Shown here: positions 18,726 to 26,222 of the stretch, piece after piece | Position numbering within the stretch: position 1 is the first letter of the stretch | Layout: each line of letters opens with the position of its first letter | From: an uncultured Novosphingobium sp. | Lineage (GTDB): Bacteria > Pseudomonadota > Alphaproteobacteria > Sphingomonadales > Sphingomonadaceae | DNA: 29,055 nt | Assembly: GCA_946886365.1 (NCBI GenBank) | Contig: CAMPIM010000037.1 | Span: forward strand, 1-29,055 | Reading direction: 5' to 3' | Notes under the pieces: model-generated | The model's database searches: none | What the model was told of the DNA's origin: nothing | What the model saw: the letters and a program-made list of their open reading frames with translations, nothing else | Position numbers and translations under genes: made by a program

Positions 18726-19393
18726 CAAAGGCCGACACGTCTGGCTGGCTCGCCGGGCTGATCGGACGAGCGCCGAAGGACGAGGCGCCTTTCCGTCAGG
18801 CGCTTACCCATGGCAGCGCGAATGCCGTCAATTATGAGCGGCTGGAATTTCTCGGTGACCGGGTGCTTGGCCTGATCGTCTCCGAGTGGGTTTATGAGCG
18901 TTTCGCGGGAGAACCCGAAGGCAAGCTGTCGCGCCGCTTCAACGCGCTGGTATCGGGTGAGACATGCGCCGAAGTTGCGCGCGCGGCTGGCGTCCCCACG
19001 CATCTTATCCTCGGCAAACAAGCCCGCGACGACGGCGCGGCCGACAGCGACAATGTGCTGGGTGACGTCATGGAGGCGCTGATTGGCGCGCTTTACCTGG
19101 AAGCAGGCATTGACGATGCCCGTGGGCTAGTGCGTCGTCTCTGGGCTGACCGGGTGGACACGCAGGAAAGCGCGCCCAAGCATCCCAAGTCCACCCTTCA
19201 GGAATGGGCCGCCGCCAACCGCCGCAAACCCCCGGAATATGCAATGACTGACCGCTCCGGGCCACACCATGCGCTGCGCTTCACGGTGACGGTGAGCATC
19301 AAGGGCGCGGGTGAAGCAAGCGCAACGGGGGGAAGCAAGCAAGAGGCGGAGACGGCTGCGGCGAAGGCGTTGTTGGATAAGCTAAACGGCTGA
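18722..19393 (+). CDS. rnc: Ribonuclease III
   Basis: Double-strand-specific endoribonuclease that processes rRNA and mRNA. 223 aa. The signature motif NYERLEFLGDRVLG contains Glu42 and Asp46. The second metal-binding helix has Asp115 and Glu118 in DNVLGDVMEALIGALYLEAG (20 residues). A double-stranded RNA-binding domain follows from about residue 150 (KSTLQEWA to GGSKQEAETAAAKALL). The start is TTG 18722, overlapping the lepB stop as TTGA with GGGGAAGG just upstream, so translation is coupled to lepB. Upstream codons from 18662 are within lepB and not family-like. The lepB-rnc-era order is a classic one; here a nuclease gene with flanking repeats separates rnc from era. Confidence 0.97.
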   Translation: MTKADTSGWLAGLIGRAPKDEAPFRQALTHGSANAVNYERLEFLGDRVLGLIVSEWVYERFAGEPEGKLSRRFNALVSGETCAEVARAAGVPTHLILGKQARDDGAADSDNVLGDVMEALIGALYLEAGIDDARGLVRRLWADRVDTQESAPKHPKSTLQEWAAANRRKPPEYAMTDRSGPHHALRFTVTVSIKGAGEASATGGSKQEAETAAAKALLDKLNG

Positions 19394-19420
19394 ATCCTCG
19401 TCTTCCAACGTGCTACTTAC

Positions 19421-19449
19421 CCCCGTTCGCCCTGAGCTTGTCGAAGGGC
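19421..19449 (+). repeat. Left hairpin repeat of the GIY-YIG unit
   Basis: Begins CCCCGTTCG, then stem GCCCT (19429-19433), loop GAGCTTGTCGA (19434-19444) and stem AGGGC (19445-19449). The same motif is very common between genes in sphingomonads and other proteobacteria (recollection, not searched). Confidence 0.85.
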
Positions 19450-19471
19450 TTCACTTCCCTTCCGAGCGAAG

Positions 19472-19759
19472 ATGGCTTTCTACACCTACATGCTCCATTG
19501 CGCCGATCGCAGTTTTTATGTCGGCCACACGAATGATCTACAAACCCGCGTAGCTCAACACGAAGCGGGAGAGATCGCAAGCTACACCCAAATTCGGCGT
19601 CCCGTTAAACTGGTCTGGTCACCAGACTTCAGCACGCGTATCGAGGCGATTGAAGCAGAGCGCCAGATCAAGGGCTGGAGCCGCGCAAAAAAGCTCGCGC
19701 TCATCCGCGAGGACTGGGATCTCATTTCGATCCTCGCGCACTTGAACAAAGATAAGTAA
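19472..19759 (+). CDS. Small GIY-YIG nuclease family protein
   Basis: Predicted single-domain endonuclease of the COG2827/YhbQ-like group; substrate unknown. 95 aa. The GIY and YIG elements appear as FYTYML (Tyr6) and FYVGHT (Tyr16, Gly18). Arg26 and His30 follow in LQTRVAQHE, and the metal-binding Glu63 is in EAERQIKGWSRAKK. It has no extra DNA-binding domain, so specificity may come from partners or DNA structure. The ribosome-binding site is weak (GAGCGAAG next to ATG 19472). Base composition is lower in GC than its neighbours: 31 and 34 of 60 by hand count at 19501-19560 and 19561-19620. It sits between rnc and era, flanked by inverted hairpin repeats, which suggests it arrived as a unit. 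Nearby housekeeping genes give no direct hint of function. Confidence 0.9.
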   Translation: MAFYTYMLHCADRSFYVGHTNDLQTRVAQHEAGEIASYTQIRRPVKLVWSPDFSTRIEAIEAERQIKGWSRAKKLALIREDWDLISILAHLNKDK

Positions 19760-19760
19760 G

Positions 19761-19789
19761 GCGCTTCGACAAGCTCAGCGCGAACGGAG
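19761..19789 (-). repeat. Right hairpin repeat of the GIY-YIG unit
   Basis: Inverted copy of the left end: stem GCGCT (19761-19765), loop TCGACAAGCTC (19766-19776), stem AGCGC (19777-19781), then GAACGGAG. The loop is the exact reverse complement of the left loop. One stem pair is swapped from C-G to G-C, so pairing is kept. It starts one base after the nuclease stop codon. Confidence 0.85.
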
Positions 19790-19798
19790 TATAGTTTG
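19786..19798 (+). promoter_or_regulatory. era ribosome-binding site formed by the repeat end
   Basis: GGAG at 19786-19789 is the last four bases of the right repeat and lies six bases before the TTG start of era at 19796. No other Shine-Dalgarno is visible, so the repeat appears to supply the era ribosome-binding site. Confidence 0.6.
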
Positions 19799-20704
19799 GA
19801 AGTTTCAGAACCTCACCAACGCTGCGGTGTCATCGCCATAGTCGGCGCCCCCAACGCTGGTAAATCCACGCTGGTCAACGCCCTGGTCGGCCAAAAGGTC
19901 GCGATCACCAGCCCCAAGGCGCAGACGACCCGTACCCGCGTCATGGGTGTCGCTATCGAAGGCGACACGCAGATTGTCCTGGTCGACACACCCGGCATCT
20001 TCGCTCCAAAGCGCCGCCTTGATCGCGCCATGGTTCAGGCCGCATGGGGCGGCGCGCAAGGCGCTGACCTGATCGCATTGATCGTCGATGGGAAGGCGGG
20101 CCTCGGCTCAAAGATGGAGCCGATCATCGAAGCGCTGACACACCGGCCCGAACGCAAATGGCTGATCCTCAACAAGGTCGATATCGCTATCAAAGAGAAG
20201 CTGCTGGTCCACACCCAGAAGCTTTACGAACGGATTGGCTTCGAAGAGACATTCTTCATCAGCGCCGCGACCGGCGACGGTCTCGCTGAACTCAAGACCG
20301 CCTTCGCCAATGCCATGCCCGAAGGCCCCTGGCACTTTCCGGAAGATCAGGTCTCCGACGCAACCGACCGCATGCTGGCCGCTGAAATCACCCGCGAGCA
20401 GCTTTATCACCAGCTCCACGCCGAGCTGCCTTACGCGGCCGCAGTCGATACGGAGCAGTATAAGGAACGCGAAGACGGCTCGGTCGAAATCCATCAGCAG
20501 ATCCTTGTCGGCCGCTCCAGCCAGCGCGCCATCGTGCTGGGCAAGGGCGGTCAGCGCCTCAAGGAAATCGGCTCAAAGGCTCGGGCCGAACTGGCCCAGC
20601 TGCTGGGCGTCAAGGTCCACCTCTACCTCCACGTCAAGGTGAAGGAAGATTGGGAAGACGACCGCTTCATCTACCGCGACATCGGGCTCGACTGGGTGGA
20701 ATAA
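19796..20704 (+). CDS. era: GTPase Era
   Basis: GTPase that binds the 3' end of 16S rRNA and helps 30S subunit maturation. 302 aa. G1 is GAPNAGKS (17-24), the G2 region is TTRTRV, G3 is DTPG (64-67), G4 is NKVD (126-129) and G5 is ISAATGDG. The C-terminal KH domain contains IVLGKGGQRLKEIGSKARAE (20 residues), which binds RNA. The start is TTG 19796, giving MEVSEPHQRCGVIAIVGAPN; the only Shine-Dalgarno is the end of the adjacent repeat. Usually translated right after rnc, here it is separated by the nuclease unit, so rnc-era coupling may be lost. Confidence 0.97.
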   Translation: MEVSEPHQRCGVIAIVGAPNAGKSTLVNALVGQKVAITSPKAQTTRTRVMGVAIEGDTQIVLVDTPGIFAPKRRLDRAMVQAAWGGAQGADLIALIVDGKAGLGSKMEPIIEALTHRPERKWLILNKVDIAIKEKLLVHTQKLYERIGFEETFFISAATGDGLAELKTAFANAMPEGPWHFPEDQVSDATDRMLAAEITREQLYHQLHAELPYAAAVDTEQYKEREDGSVEIHQQILVGRSSQRAIVLGKGGQRLKEIGSKARAELAQLLGVKVHLYLHVKVKEDWEDDRFIYRDIGLDWVE

Positions 20705-20723
20705 GTCGGCCCCTCTCCAACCT

Positions 20724-20797
20724 CCGTTCGCTTCGAGCGAAGTCGAGAAGCGGATAGGGCGCGCTTCTCATTTCTCGACTGTGCTCGAAACGAACGG
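20724..20797. repeat. Gene-less inverted hairpin pair between era and topA
   Basis: The left hairpin (20724-20752) starts CCGTTCG with stem CGCTTC/GAAGCG around loop GAGCGAAGTCGA. The right inverted hairpin (about 20769-20797), read on the minus strand, has stem CGTTTC/GAAATG around loop GAGCACAGTCGA. One stem pair changes C-G to T-A and another to a G-U wobble. The right side also repeats CGCTTCTC (20762-20769), which can pair with GAGAAGCG of the left side. It shares CCGTTCG, GAGC and GTCGA with the repeats around the GIY-YIG gene. It may also terminate era and topA. Confidence 0.75.
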
Positions 20798-20805
20798 GTG
20801 GCGGA

Positions 20806-23361
20806 TTACTCCGCCGCCGCCTTCTTCTTAGCCGGAGCCTTCTTCGCCGCTGGCTTTTTAGCCGCAGCCTTCTTGGGCGCCGCCTTCTTCTTCCCCTTCT
20901 TCGCAGGCGCTGCAGCCGCGCGCGCGTCGATCAACTGCGCCGCTTCCTCCAGCGTCAAGGCATCCTGCTCGATCGTCTTGGGCAAGGTCGCATTGGTCGT
21001 GCCGTCGGTGACATAAGGGCCATAACGCCCCGCCATCAGCTTGATCTCGGCCTCGGTACGCGGATGCTTGCCCAGCACCTTCAAAGGCTCGCGCGACGCG
21101 CCACCGCGCCCGCCCTTGTTCGCCGCATCGGCTAGCTTGGCGACGGCGCTATTCATCCCCACCTCGAAAATCTCGGCGGTGGAGGACAGCCGACCATATT
21201 TGCCGTCATGCAGCAGATAAGGCCCAAAGCGTCCGATATTCGCGACAATCGGCTTGCCCGTTTCTGGATGCAGCCCGACCTCACGCGGCAGGCTCAATAG
21301 CTTCACCGCCCAATCCAGCGTCATTTCGCCATCCGGCAGGTCCTTGGGAATCGATCCGCGCTTGGCCTCCTTGCCCTCGCCCATTTCGATATAGGGACCA
21401 AAGCGCCCGGACTTGCGCACGATGTCCTGCCCGGTTTCGGGATGCTGCCCCAGCACCTCCGGCCCCTTGTCATCACCGCCATCACTGCCGCCCGGTTGCC
21501 CGAACTTGCGCGTAAATTTGCACTCCGGATAGTTGGAGCAGGCGATGAACGCGCCGAACCGGCCGCCACGCAATGCCAACTGTCCGTCTCCGCACATGGG
21601 GCAAGCACGCGGGTTGCTGCCGTCAGCCTTCGGCGGGAACAGCATCGGCTCCAGGAACTTGTCCAGCTCGGCCGTGATGTCCGACGGCTTCTGCTCCATG
21701 ACCTCGGCAGTCTTAGGCTTGAAGTCGCGCCAGAAGGCTTCCAGCACCGCTTGCCACTGGGCACGGCCACCAGAAATCTCATCCAGCTCATCTTCCAGCC
21801 CCGCCGTGAAGTCGTAGCTGACATAACGTTCGAAGAAGCGCTCCAGGAACGCCGTTACCAGCCGCCCGCTTTCCTCGGCGAAGAAGCGGTTCTTCTCCAC
21901 CCGCACATAGTCGCGATCTTTCAGCACCTGCAACGTAGAGGCATAGGTGGAAGGCCGCCCGATGCCCAACTCCTCCAGCTTCTTGACCAGCGACGCTTCG
22001 GAATAGCGCGGCGGCGGCTGGGTGAAATGCTGCTCGGCCGTCACCTTCTTCTTGGCAGGCGCATCGCCCGCCACGAGACGCGGCAGCAGCTTGCTGTCGT
22101 CATCCTCGGCATCGTCGCGCCCTTCTTCATAAAGCGCGAGGAAGCCCGGAAAGATCACCACCTGACCTGTCGCCCGCAATGCGTGCTGCCCAGTGCCATC
22201 GACCAAATCGATCACCGTCCGCTCCAGCCGCGCCGAAGCCATCTGGCTCGCCAGCGCGCGCTTGAAGATCAGATCATACAGCCGTGCATGATCGCCCGAT
22301 CCAACCTTGTCCCGCCCGAACTCCGTGGGACGAATGGCCTCGTGCGCTTCCTGCGCATTCTTAGCCTTGGTCTGATATTGGCGCGGTTTCTCGGGTAAAT
22401 ATCCGCCGTCATAACGCTCCGCGATCGCCTTGCGCGCGGCGGAAATGGCGCTGCCGTCCATCTGCACGCCGTCGGTACGCATATAAGTGATCGCGCCGTC
22501 CTCATAAAGCTGCTGCGCGATCCGCATCGTGTGGCTGGCGGAGAAGCCAAGCTTGCGCGCGGCCTCCTGCTGCAAAGTCGAAGTCGTGAACGGCGCGGGA
22601 GGATTGCGCGAAACCGGCTTCGTCTCCACCTTCTCGACGGTGAAGCGCCCGGCCTCCACGTCCGCCTTCGCGGCCATGGCGTCGCCTTCCTTGCCGATCG
22701 TCAGGCGGTCGATCTTCTCGCCCTTCCAACGTACCAGACGCGCGGTAAAGCCCTGGCCGCCCTGCTCCATCTCGGCCGCGACCGACCAATATTCCTGAGC
22801 GACGAAGCTCTCAATCTCACGCTCACGTTCAACCACCAGCCGCAGCGCGACCGATTGCACACGCCCCGCCGACTTGGCCCCCGGCAGCTTGCGCCACAAC
22901 ACCGGCGAGAGGGTAAAGCCCACAAGATAGTCGAGCGCCCGGCGCGCCCGATAGGCGTCGATCAAATCCTCATCCAGCGCGCGTGGCTTCGCCATCGCGT
23001 CCAGCACTGCGGCCTTAGTAATCGCGTTGAAGGTCACCCGGTCCACGGTCGCGGGCAGCGCCTTCTTCGCGCGCAGCACTTCCTGCACATGCCAGCTGAT
23101 AGCTTCCCCTTCGCGATCAGGGTCAGTCGCGAGAATCAATCGGGTCGCCTTCTTGGCTTCATCGGTGATGGCCTTGAGCTGCTTGCCCTTGTCCCCATAA
23201 TTTTCCCACGACATCGCAAAGCCATTGTCGGGGTCCACCGATCCGTCCTTGGGCGGCAAGTCGCGGATATGGCCATAGCTGGCGAGGACGTGGAAATCCC
23301 CACCCAGATATTTCTCGATGGTCTTCGCCTTTGCCGGCGATTCAACGATGACAAGCTGCAT
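20806..23361 (-). CDS. topA: DNA topoisomerase I
   Basis: Type IA topoisomerase that relaxes negative supercoils. 851 aa. The Toprim domain starts MQLVIVESPAKAKTIEKYL and contains ATDPDREGEAISWH. The active-site tyrosine is Tyr293 in EDGAITYMRTDG. One four-cysteine zinc ribbon is visible (CPMCGDGQLAL to ACSNYPEC). It is followed by several GRFGPY-containing repeats typical of alphaproteobacterial TopA C-termini. The tail is a low-complexity Lys/Ala/Pro run, probably aiding DNA binding. It follows dprA with a 74-base gap, in which a minus-strand TTGACG could be a -35 element, but no convincing -10 is seen. Confidence 0.97.
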   Translation of the reverse strand: MQLVIVESPAKAKTIEKYLGGDFHVLASYGHIRDLPPKDGSVDPDNGFAMSWENYGDKGKQLKAITDEAKKATRLILATDPDREGEAISWHVQEVLRAKKALPATVDRVTFNAITKAAVLDAMAKPRALDEDLIDAYRARRALDYLVGFTLSPVLWRKLPGAKSAGRVQSVALRLVVEREREIESFVAQEYWSVAAEMEQGGQGFTARLVRWKGEKIDRLTIGKEGDAMAAKADVEAGRFTVEKVETKPVSRNPPAPFTTSTLQQEAARKLGFSASHTMRIAQQLYEDGAITYMRTDGVQMDGSAISAARKAIAERYDGGYLPEKPRQYQTKAKNAQEAHEAIRPTEFGRDKVGSGDHARLYDLIFKRALASQMASARLERTVIDLVDGTGQHALRATGQVVIFPGFLALYEEGRDDAEDDDSKLLPRLVAGDAPAKKKVTAEQHFTQPPPRYSEASLVKKLEELGIGRPSTYASTLQVLKDRDYVRVEKNRFFAEESGRLVTAFLERFFERYVSYDFTAGLEDELDEISGGRAQWQAVLEAFWRDFKPKTAEVMEQKPSDITAELDKFLEPMLFPPKADGSNPRACPMCGDGQLALRGGRFGAFIACSNYPECKFTRKFGQPGGSDGGDDKGPEVLGQHPETGQDIVRKSGRFGPYIEMGEGKEAKRGSIPKDLPDGEMTLDWAVKLLSLPREVGLHPETGKPIVANIGRFGPYLLHDGKYGRLSSTAEIFEVGMNSAVAKLADAANKGGRGGASREPLKVLGKHPRTEAEIKLMAGRYGPYVTDGTTNATLPKTIEQDALTLEEAAQLIDARAAAAPAKKGKKKAAPKKAAAKKPAAKKAPAKKKAAAE

Positions 23362-23435
23362 TCATGCCCCGGTTTTTGAGTTCTCTCACGTACACGCGCG
23401 AGTCTGGAAGGCGGCGGCACCCCGCGTCAAGGCCA

Positions 23436-24518
23436 TCATGACAGACTTACCTTGCCGCCCGCATGACGTTCCAGCCGCCCTGCCAGTTCCAACTCCAGCA
23501 GCACGGTCTGAACGATGGCTGGGGAAAGGCTGGATAGACGAATGACCTCATCGACAGGCACCGACGCATGGCCGAGCAGACCCAGGACGACCTCCCGCTC
23601 CTGCCCCGCCACATCGGACGAGACCGGCGCGCCGCTAAAGTCGAGCCGCCCCTGCCGCACCATGCGCGCGTCGATGCCGCCAATGGCCTCGATCACATCC
23701 GCGCCATTCTGCACCAACGTCGCGCCTTCGCGTATCAGGTGATTGCAACCTTGCGCCCGTGGATCGGCTGGCGATCCCGGCACCGCCATGACCTCCCGCC
23801 CGGCCTCGACAGCCAAGCGCGCCGTGATGAGCGATCCCGATTTCGGCGCCGCTTCCACGACCACCGTGCCTGCGGCCAATCCAGCGATAATGCGATTACG
23901 CGCCGGAAAGTGACGCGCGAGCGGCTGCGTACCGGGAGGATGCTCGGTAACCAGCAGCCCCTCACTCGCCACCTGCTCCTGCAAGTCGCCATTTTCTGGC
24001 GGAAACACGACATCGATGCCGCAGGCGATAACCGCGATCGTTCCGGTTCCCACCGACCCTTGATGCGCCGCCGTATCGATACCCCTCGCAAGGCCCGACA
24101 CCACCACCGCGCCCTGCTGTCCCAATTCCTGCGCCAGGGTCCGCGCGAAACGGCAAGCGGCGGCAGAAGCGTTGCGAGCCCCCACCATGGCCACGCATTG
24201 CCGCCCCGCCAGTCCCACATCGCCGCGCACGATCAATGCAGGCGGCGAACCATCCATCTGTTCCAGCAGAAAGGGATAATCCTGATCCCCCATCAGCAGG
24301 TAGCGCGCGCCAAGCGCCCGGCTGCGGGCAATCTCCTGCTCGACAGCGCCTGCGTCCGCCACTGCCGCCTTCCCGCCGCCTCTTGCGGCAAGCTCCGGCA
24401 CCGCCCGCAAAGCATCTCCCGCCTTTCCGAAGCGCGCCATCAACTGCCGGAAAGTAACCGGCCCGATGCGGGGCGAACGGATCAGGCGGAGGCGATCGAA
24501 CCGCTCCTGCTCACTCAC
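23436..24518 (-). CDS. dprA: DNA-processing protein DprA
   Basis: Loads RecA onto incoming single-stranded DNA during natural transformation; also present in non-competent bacteria. 360 aa. A SAM-like N-terminal region (LIRSPRIGPVTFRQL) precedes the Rossmann-fold core with VAMVGARNAS, SGLARGIDTAAHQG, CGIDVVFPPEN and HFPARNRIIAGL. The C-terminal DprA winged-helix domain (about residues 300-360) ends LEHHAGGK-like as LERHAGGKVSLS. The start is GTG 24518, overlapping the plsY stop as GTGA, which implies translational coupling; the longer open frame reading back through plsY is not family-like. Confidence 0.95.
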   Translation of the reverse strand: MSEQERFDRLRLIRSPRIGPVTFRQLMARFGKAGDALRAVPELAARGGGKAAVADAGAVEQEIARSRALGARYLLMGDQDYPFLLEQMDGSPPALIVRGDVGLAGRQCVAMVGARNASAAACRFARTLAQELGQQGAVVVSGLARGIDTAAHQGSVGTGTIAVIACGIDVVFPPENGDLQEQVASEGLLVTEHPPGTQPLARHFPARNRIIAGLAAGTVVVEAAPKSGSLITARLAVEAGREVMAVPGSPADPRAQGCNHLIREGATLVQNGADVIEAIGGIDARMVRQGRLDFSGAPVSSDVAGQEREVVLGLLGHASVPVDEVIRLSSLSPAIVQTVLLELELAGRLERHAGGKVSLS

Positions 24519-25114
24519 TCTCTGGCAGCCCCGATCTTGGGTTCGGTTCCCTTCGCAAGCCGCGCGATATTGGCCCGGTGCCGCCACAACAGGATCAGCG
24601 TCATTGCCAGCGTGACGGGTATCAGGTCGATCCGGCCCATGAACCACAACGCGACCGGGGCGCTGATCCCTGCCGCCATGCCGCCAACTGAGGACCATTT
24701 CGTCCCGAACAGCGCCCCCAGCCATACAAGCGCAAACACTATTCCCGCAGGCCAGTGCAGCGCGGTCACCACGCCCATCATCGTCGCTACGCCCTTGCCA
24801 CCCGCAAAGCGCAGCCACACAGGATAGCAATGCCCGATAAAGGCCATCGCCCCCGCCATCGGCCCGCCATTGTCGATCAACGCCGCGCCGATCAGTACAG
24901 CCGCCGCACCCTTCAGCAGGTCAAGCAGCAAGGTCGCCGCCGCCAACCCCTTGCGCCCCGTCCGCAGCACGTTGGTCGCGCCGATATTTCCCGACCCGAT
25001 CTGCCGCAAATCCCCGGCACCTGTGATGCGCGTCAGTAGGAGGCCAAAGGGTATGGAGCCCAGCAGATAGGATATCAGCAGGACGAATGCGGGAAGTAGC
25101 CAGGGAGGGTTCAT
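24515..25114 (-). CDS. plsY: Glycerol-3-phosphate acyltransferase PlsY
   Basis: Membrane enzyme that acylates glycerol-3-phosphate with acyl-phosphate to make lysophosphatidate. 199 aa with about five hydrophobic segments. The three PlsY motifs are present: YLLGSIPFGLLL with GSGNIGATNVLR, then the glycine-rich FAGGKGVATMMG preceded by GHCYPVWLR, and the late GTKWSSVGG region. The start is ATG 25114 (MNPPWLLPAFVLL), preceded by a weak GAG; the frame is open far upstream through the repeat region without coding character. It is first in the plsY-dprA-topA series and diverges from murI across a repeat-bearing gap. Confidence 0.95.
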   Translation of the reverse strand: MNPPWLLPAFVLLISYLLGSIPFGLLLTRITGAGDLRQIGSGNIGATNVLRTGRKGLAAATLLLDLLKGAAAVLIGAALIDNGGPMAGAMAFIGHCYPVWLRFAGGKGVATMMGVVTALHWPAGIVFALVWLGALFGTKWSSVGGMAAGISAPVALWFMGRIDLIPVTLAMTLILLWRHRANIARLAKGTEPKIGAARE

Positions 25115-25196
25115 GATCTCGCCGAAATGATTGCGGCGCGACCATAGCGTTGCCGCCGTGGGGGGCAATGGCGAAGCTGCTCCAACCGAAACAAAT

Positions 25197-25310
25197 CCTC
25201 CCCATGCCACGCATGGGGAGGGGGACCGATCGCGAAGCGGGCGGTGGAGGGGGAAATGCAAAGGTCGCGCCTTTTTCCCCTCCACCAGCCTTCGGCCGGT
25301 CCCCCTCCCC
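25197..25310. repeat. Nested palindromic repeat between plsY and murI
   Basis: A perfect 10-bp hairpin, CCTCCCCATG (25197-25206) with CATGGGGAGG (25212-25221), overlaps a larger inverted repeat. In that larger repeat GGGGAGGGGGACCG (25215-25228) pairs perfectly with CGGTCCCCCTCCCC (25297-25310). Inside it GGTGGAGGGGGAAA (25243-25256) matches TTTCCCCTCCACC (25274-25286) with one bulged G. It occupies much of the 271-base divergent gap 25115-25385; I see no clear promoter boxes in the rest. Confidence 0.75.
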
Positions 25311-25385
25311 ACGCCTTCGGCGCAGGGCGGATCAGGAAACCCCAATATTGACAGCCTCATCCTCACCCGCGAAATGTGCGCCATA

Positions 25386-26189
25386 ATGAAGGTCGCCCCA
25401 TCAGCCCCCCTGCTCTTCTTCGATTCCGGCGTCGGCGGGCTCTCCATCCTTGCGCCAGCACGTACAGCGTTGCCCAACGCCCCTATCGTCTATGCCGCCG
25501 ACAGCGCAGGCTTCCCCTACGGAACGAAGAGCGAGGCGGAGATTGCCGCCCGCGTGCCCGCGCTGCTCGGTCGCCTGGTCGAACGCTTCCGCCCGCGCCT
25601 CGCCGTGATCGCCTGCAACACCGCCTCGACCATCGCGCTGTCCGCTGTCCGCGCCGCGCTGGACATCCCCGTCGTCGGCACCGTCCCTGCGATCAAGCCC
25701 GCCGCGCTTCTTTCCAAAAGTCGCGTATTCGGCGTGCTAGGCACCGATGCCACCGTGCGACAGCCCTATGTCGATCGCCTCACGGCCGAGTTCGGAGCAG
25801 ACTGCACCGTCCTGCGTCACGGTTCCGCCGCCCTTGTCCAGCTGGCCGAAGCAAAGCTGCGCGGCGAGCCTTTGAACCCCGCTATCGCCCGCGACGCTCT
25901 TGCTGGTCTTCTCGATCAGCCCGGCGGCGACCTTATGGACACGGTCGTCCTCGCCTGCACGCACTTCCCGCTGGTGGAGGCGGAACTCGCGGCCGCCGCG
26001 CCCAGGCCCCTCACCTTCGTCCACGGCGGGGAGGGCATCGCGCGCCGCATCGCCTACCTGACACAAGGACAGGATTGGCCAGCCTCCCCCCCGTCCGGAA
26101 AAGCCGTGTTCACGCGCCTCGACAATAGCGTCGCGACGCTCGCCCCGGCGCTGGCTGACTTCGGCCTTACCCAGATGGAAGCGCTTTGA
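25386..26189 (+). CDS. murI: Glutamate racemase
   Basis: Makes D-glutamate for peptidoglycan by a two-cysteine, cofactor-free mechanism. 267 aa from ATG 25386. Asp13-Ser14 lie in FFDSGVGGLSIL, the first catalytic cysteine is Cys77 in IACNTAST, and the second is Cys191 in LACTHFPLVE. YAADSAGFPYGTKS is also typical of the family. Another ATG at 25374 would add MCAI and cannot be excluded; neither has a good Shine-Dalgarno. The gene is divergent from plsY and about 150 bases upstream of hemA. It does not overlap its neighbours, so it is probably its own unit. Confidence 0.95.
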   Translation: MKVAPSAPLLFFDSGVGGLSILAPARTALPNAPIVYAADSAGFPYGTKSEAEIAARVPALLGRLVERFRPRLAVIACNTASTIALSAVRAALDIPVVGTVPAIKPAALLSKSRVFGVLGTDATVRQPYVDRLTAEFGADCTVLRHGSAALVQLAEAKLRGEPLNPAIARDALAGLLDQPGGDLMDTVVLACTHFPLVEAELAAAAPRPLTFVHGGEGIARRIAYLTQGQDWPASPPSGKAVFTRLDNSVATLAPALADFGLTQMEAL

Positions 26190-26222
26190 GGGGTGAGACC
26201 TTTGGTCCACTCCCAATTTCCT

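Larger units (their letters stand above)
19421..19789 (+). mobile_element. Candidate GIY-YIG nuclease unit bounded by inverted hairpin repeats
   Basis: The 29-base ends 19421-19449 and 19761-19789 are inverted copies of one another and enclose one small gene, 22 bases after the left end and 1 base before the right end. The unit of about 370 bases separates rnc and era, which are adjacent in many proteobacteria. No clear target duplication is visible (only TA-like similarity at the flanks). No transposase is present; the nuclease would be the only candidate actor. Mobility is inference. Confidence 0.5.

Noticed and set aside
19421..20797. CRISPR-like array
   Set aside because: The repeats are inverted, few and unevenly spaced, with genes between them; there are no regular spacers or cas genes.
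20806..20930. Lys/Ala repeat tract as a tandem-repeat element
   Set aside because: It is the low-complexity basic tail of TopA, common in this enzyme.
23568..24827. 419-codon plus-strand open frame
   Set aside because: Antisense to dprA and plsY; Arg/His-rich with no domain.
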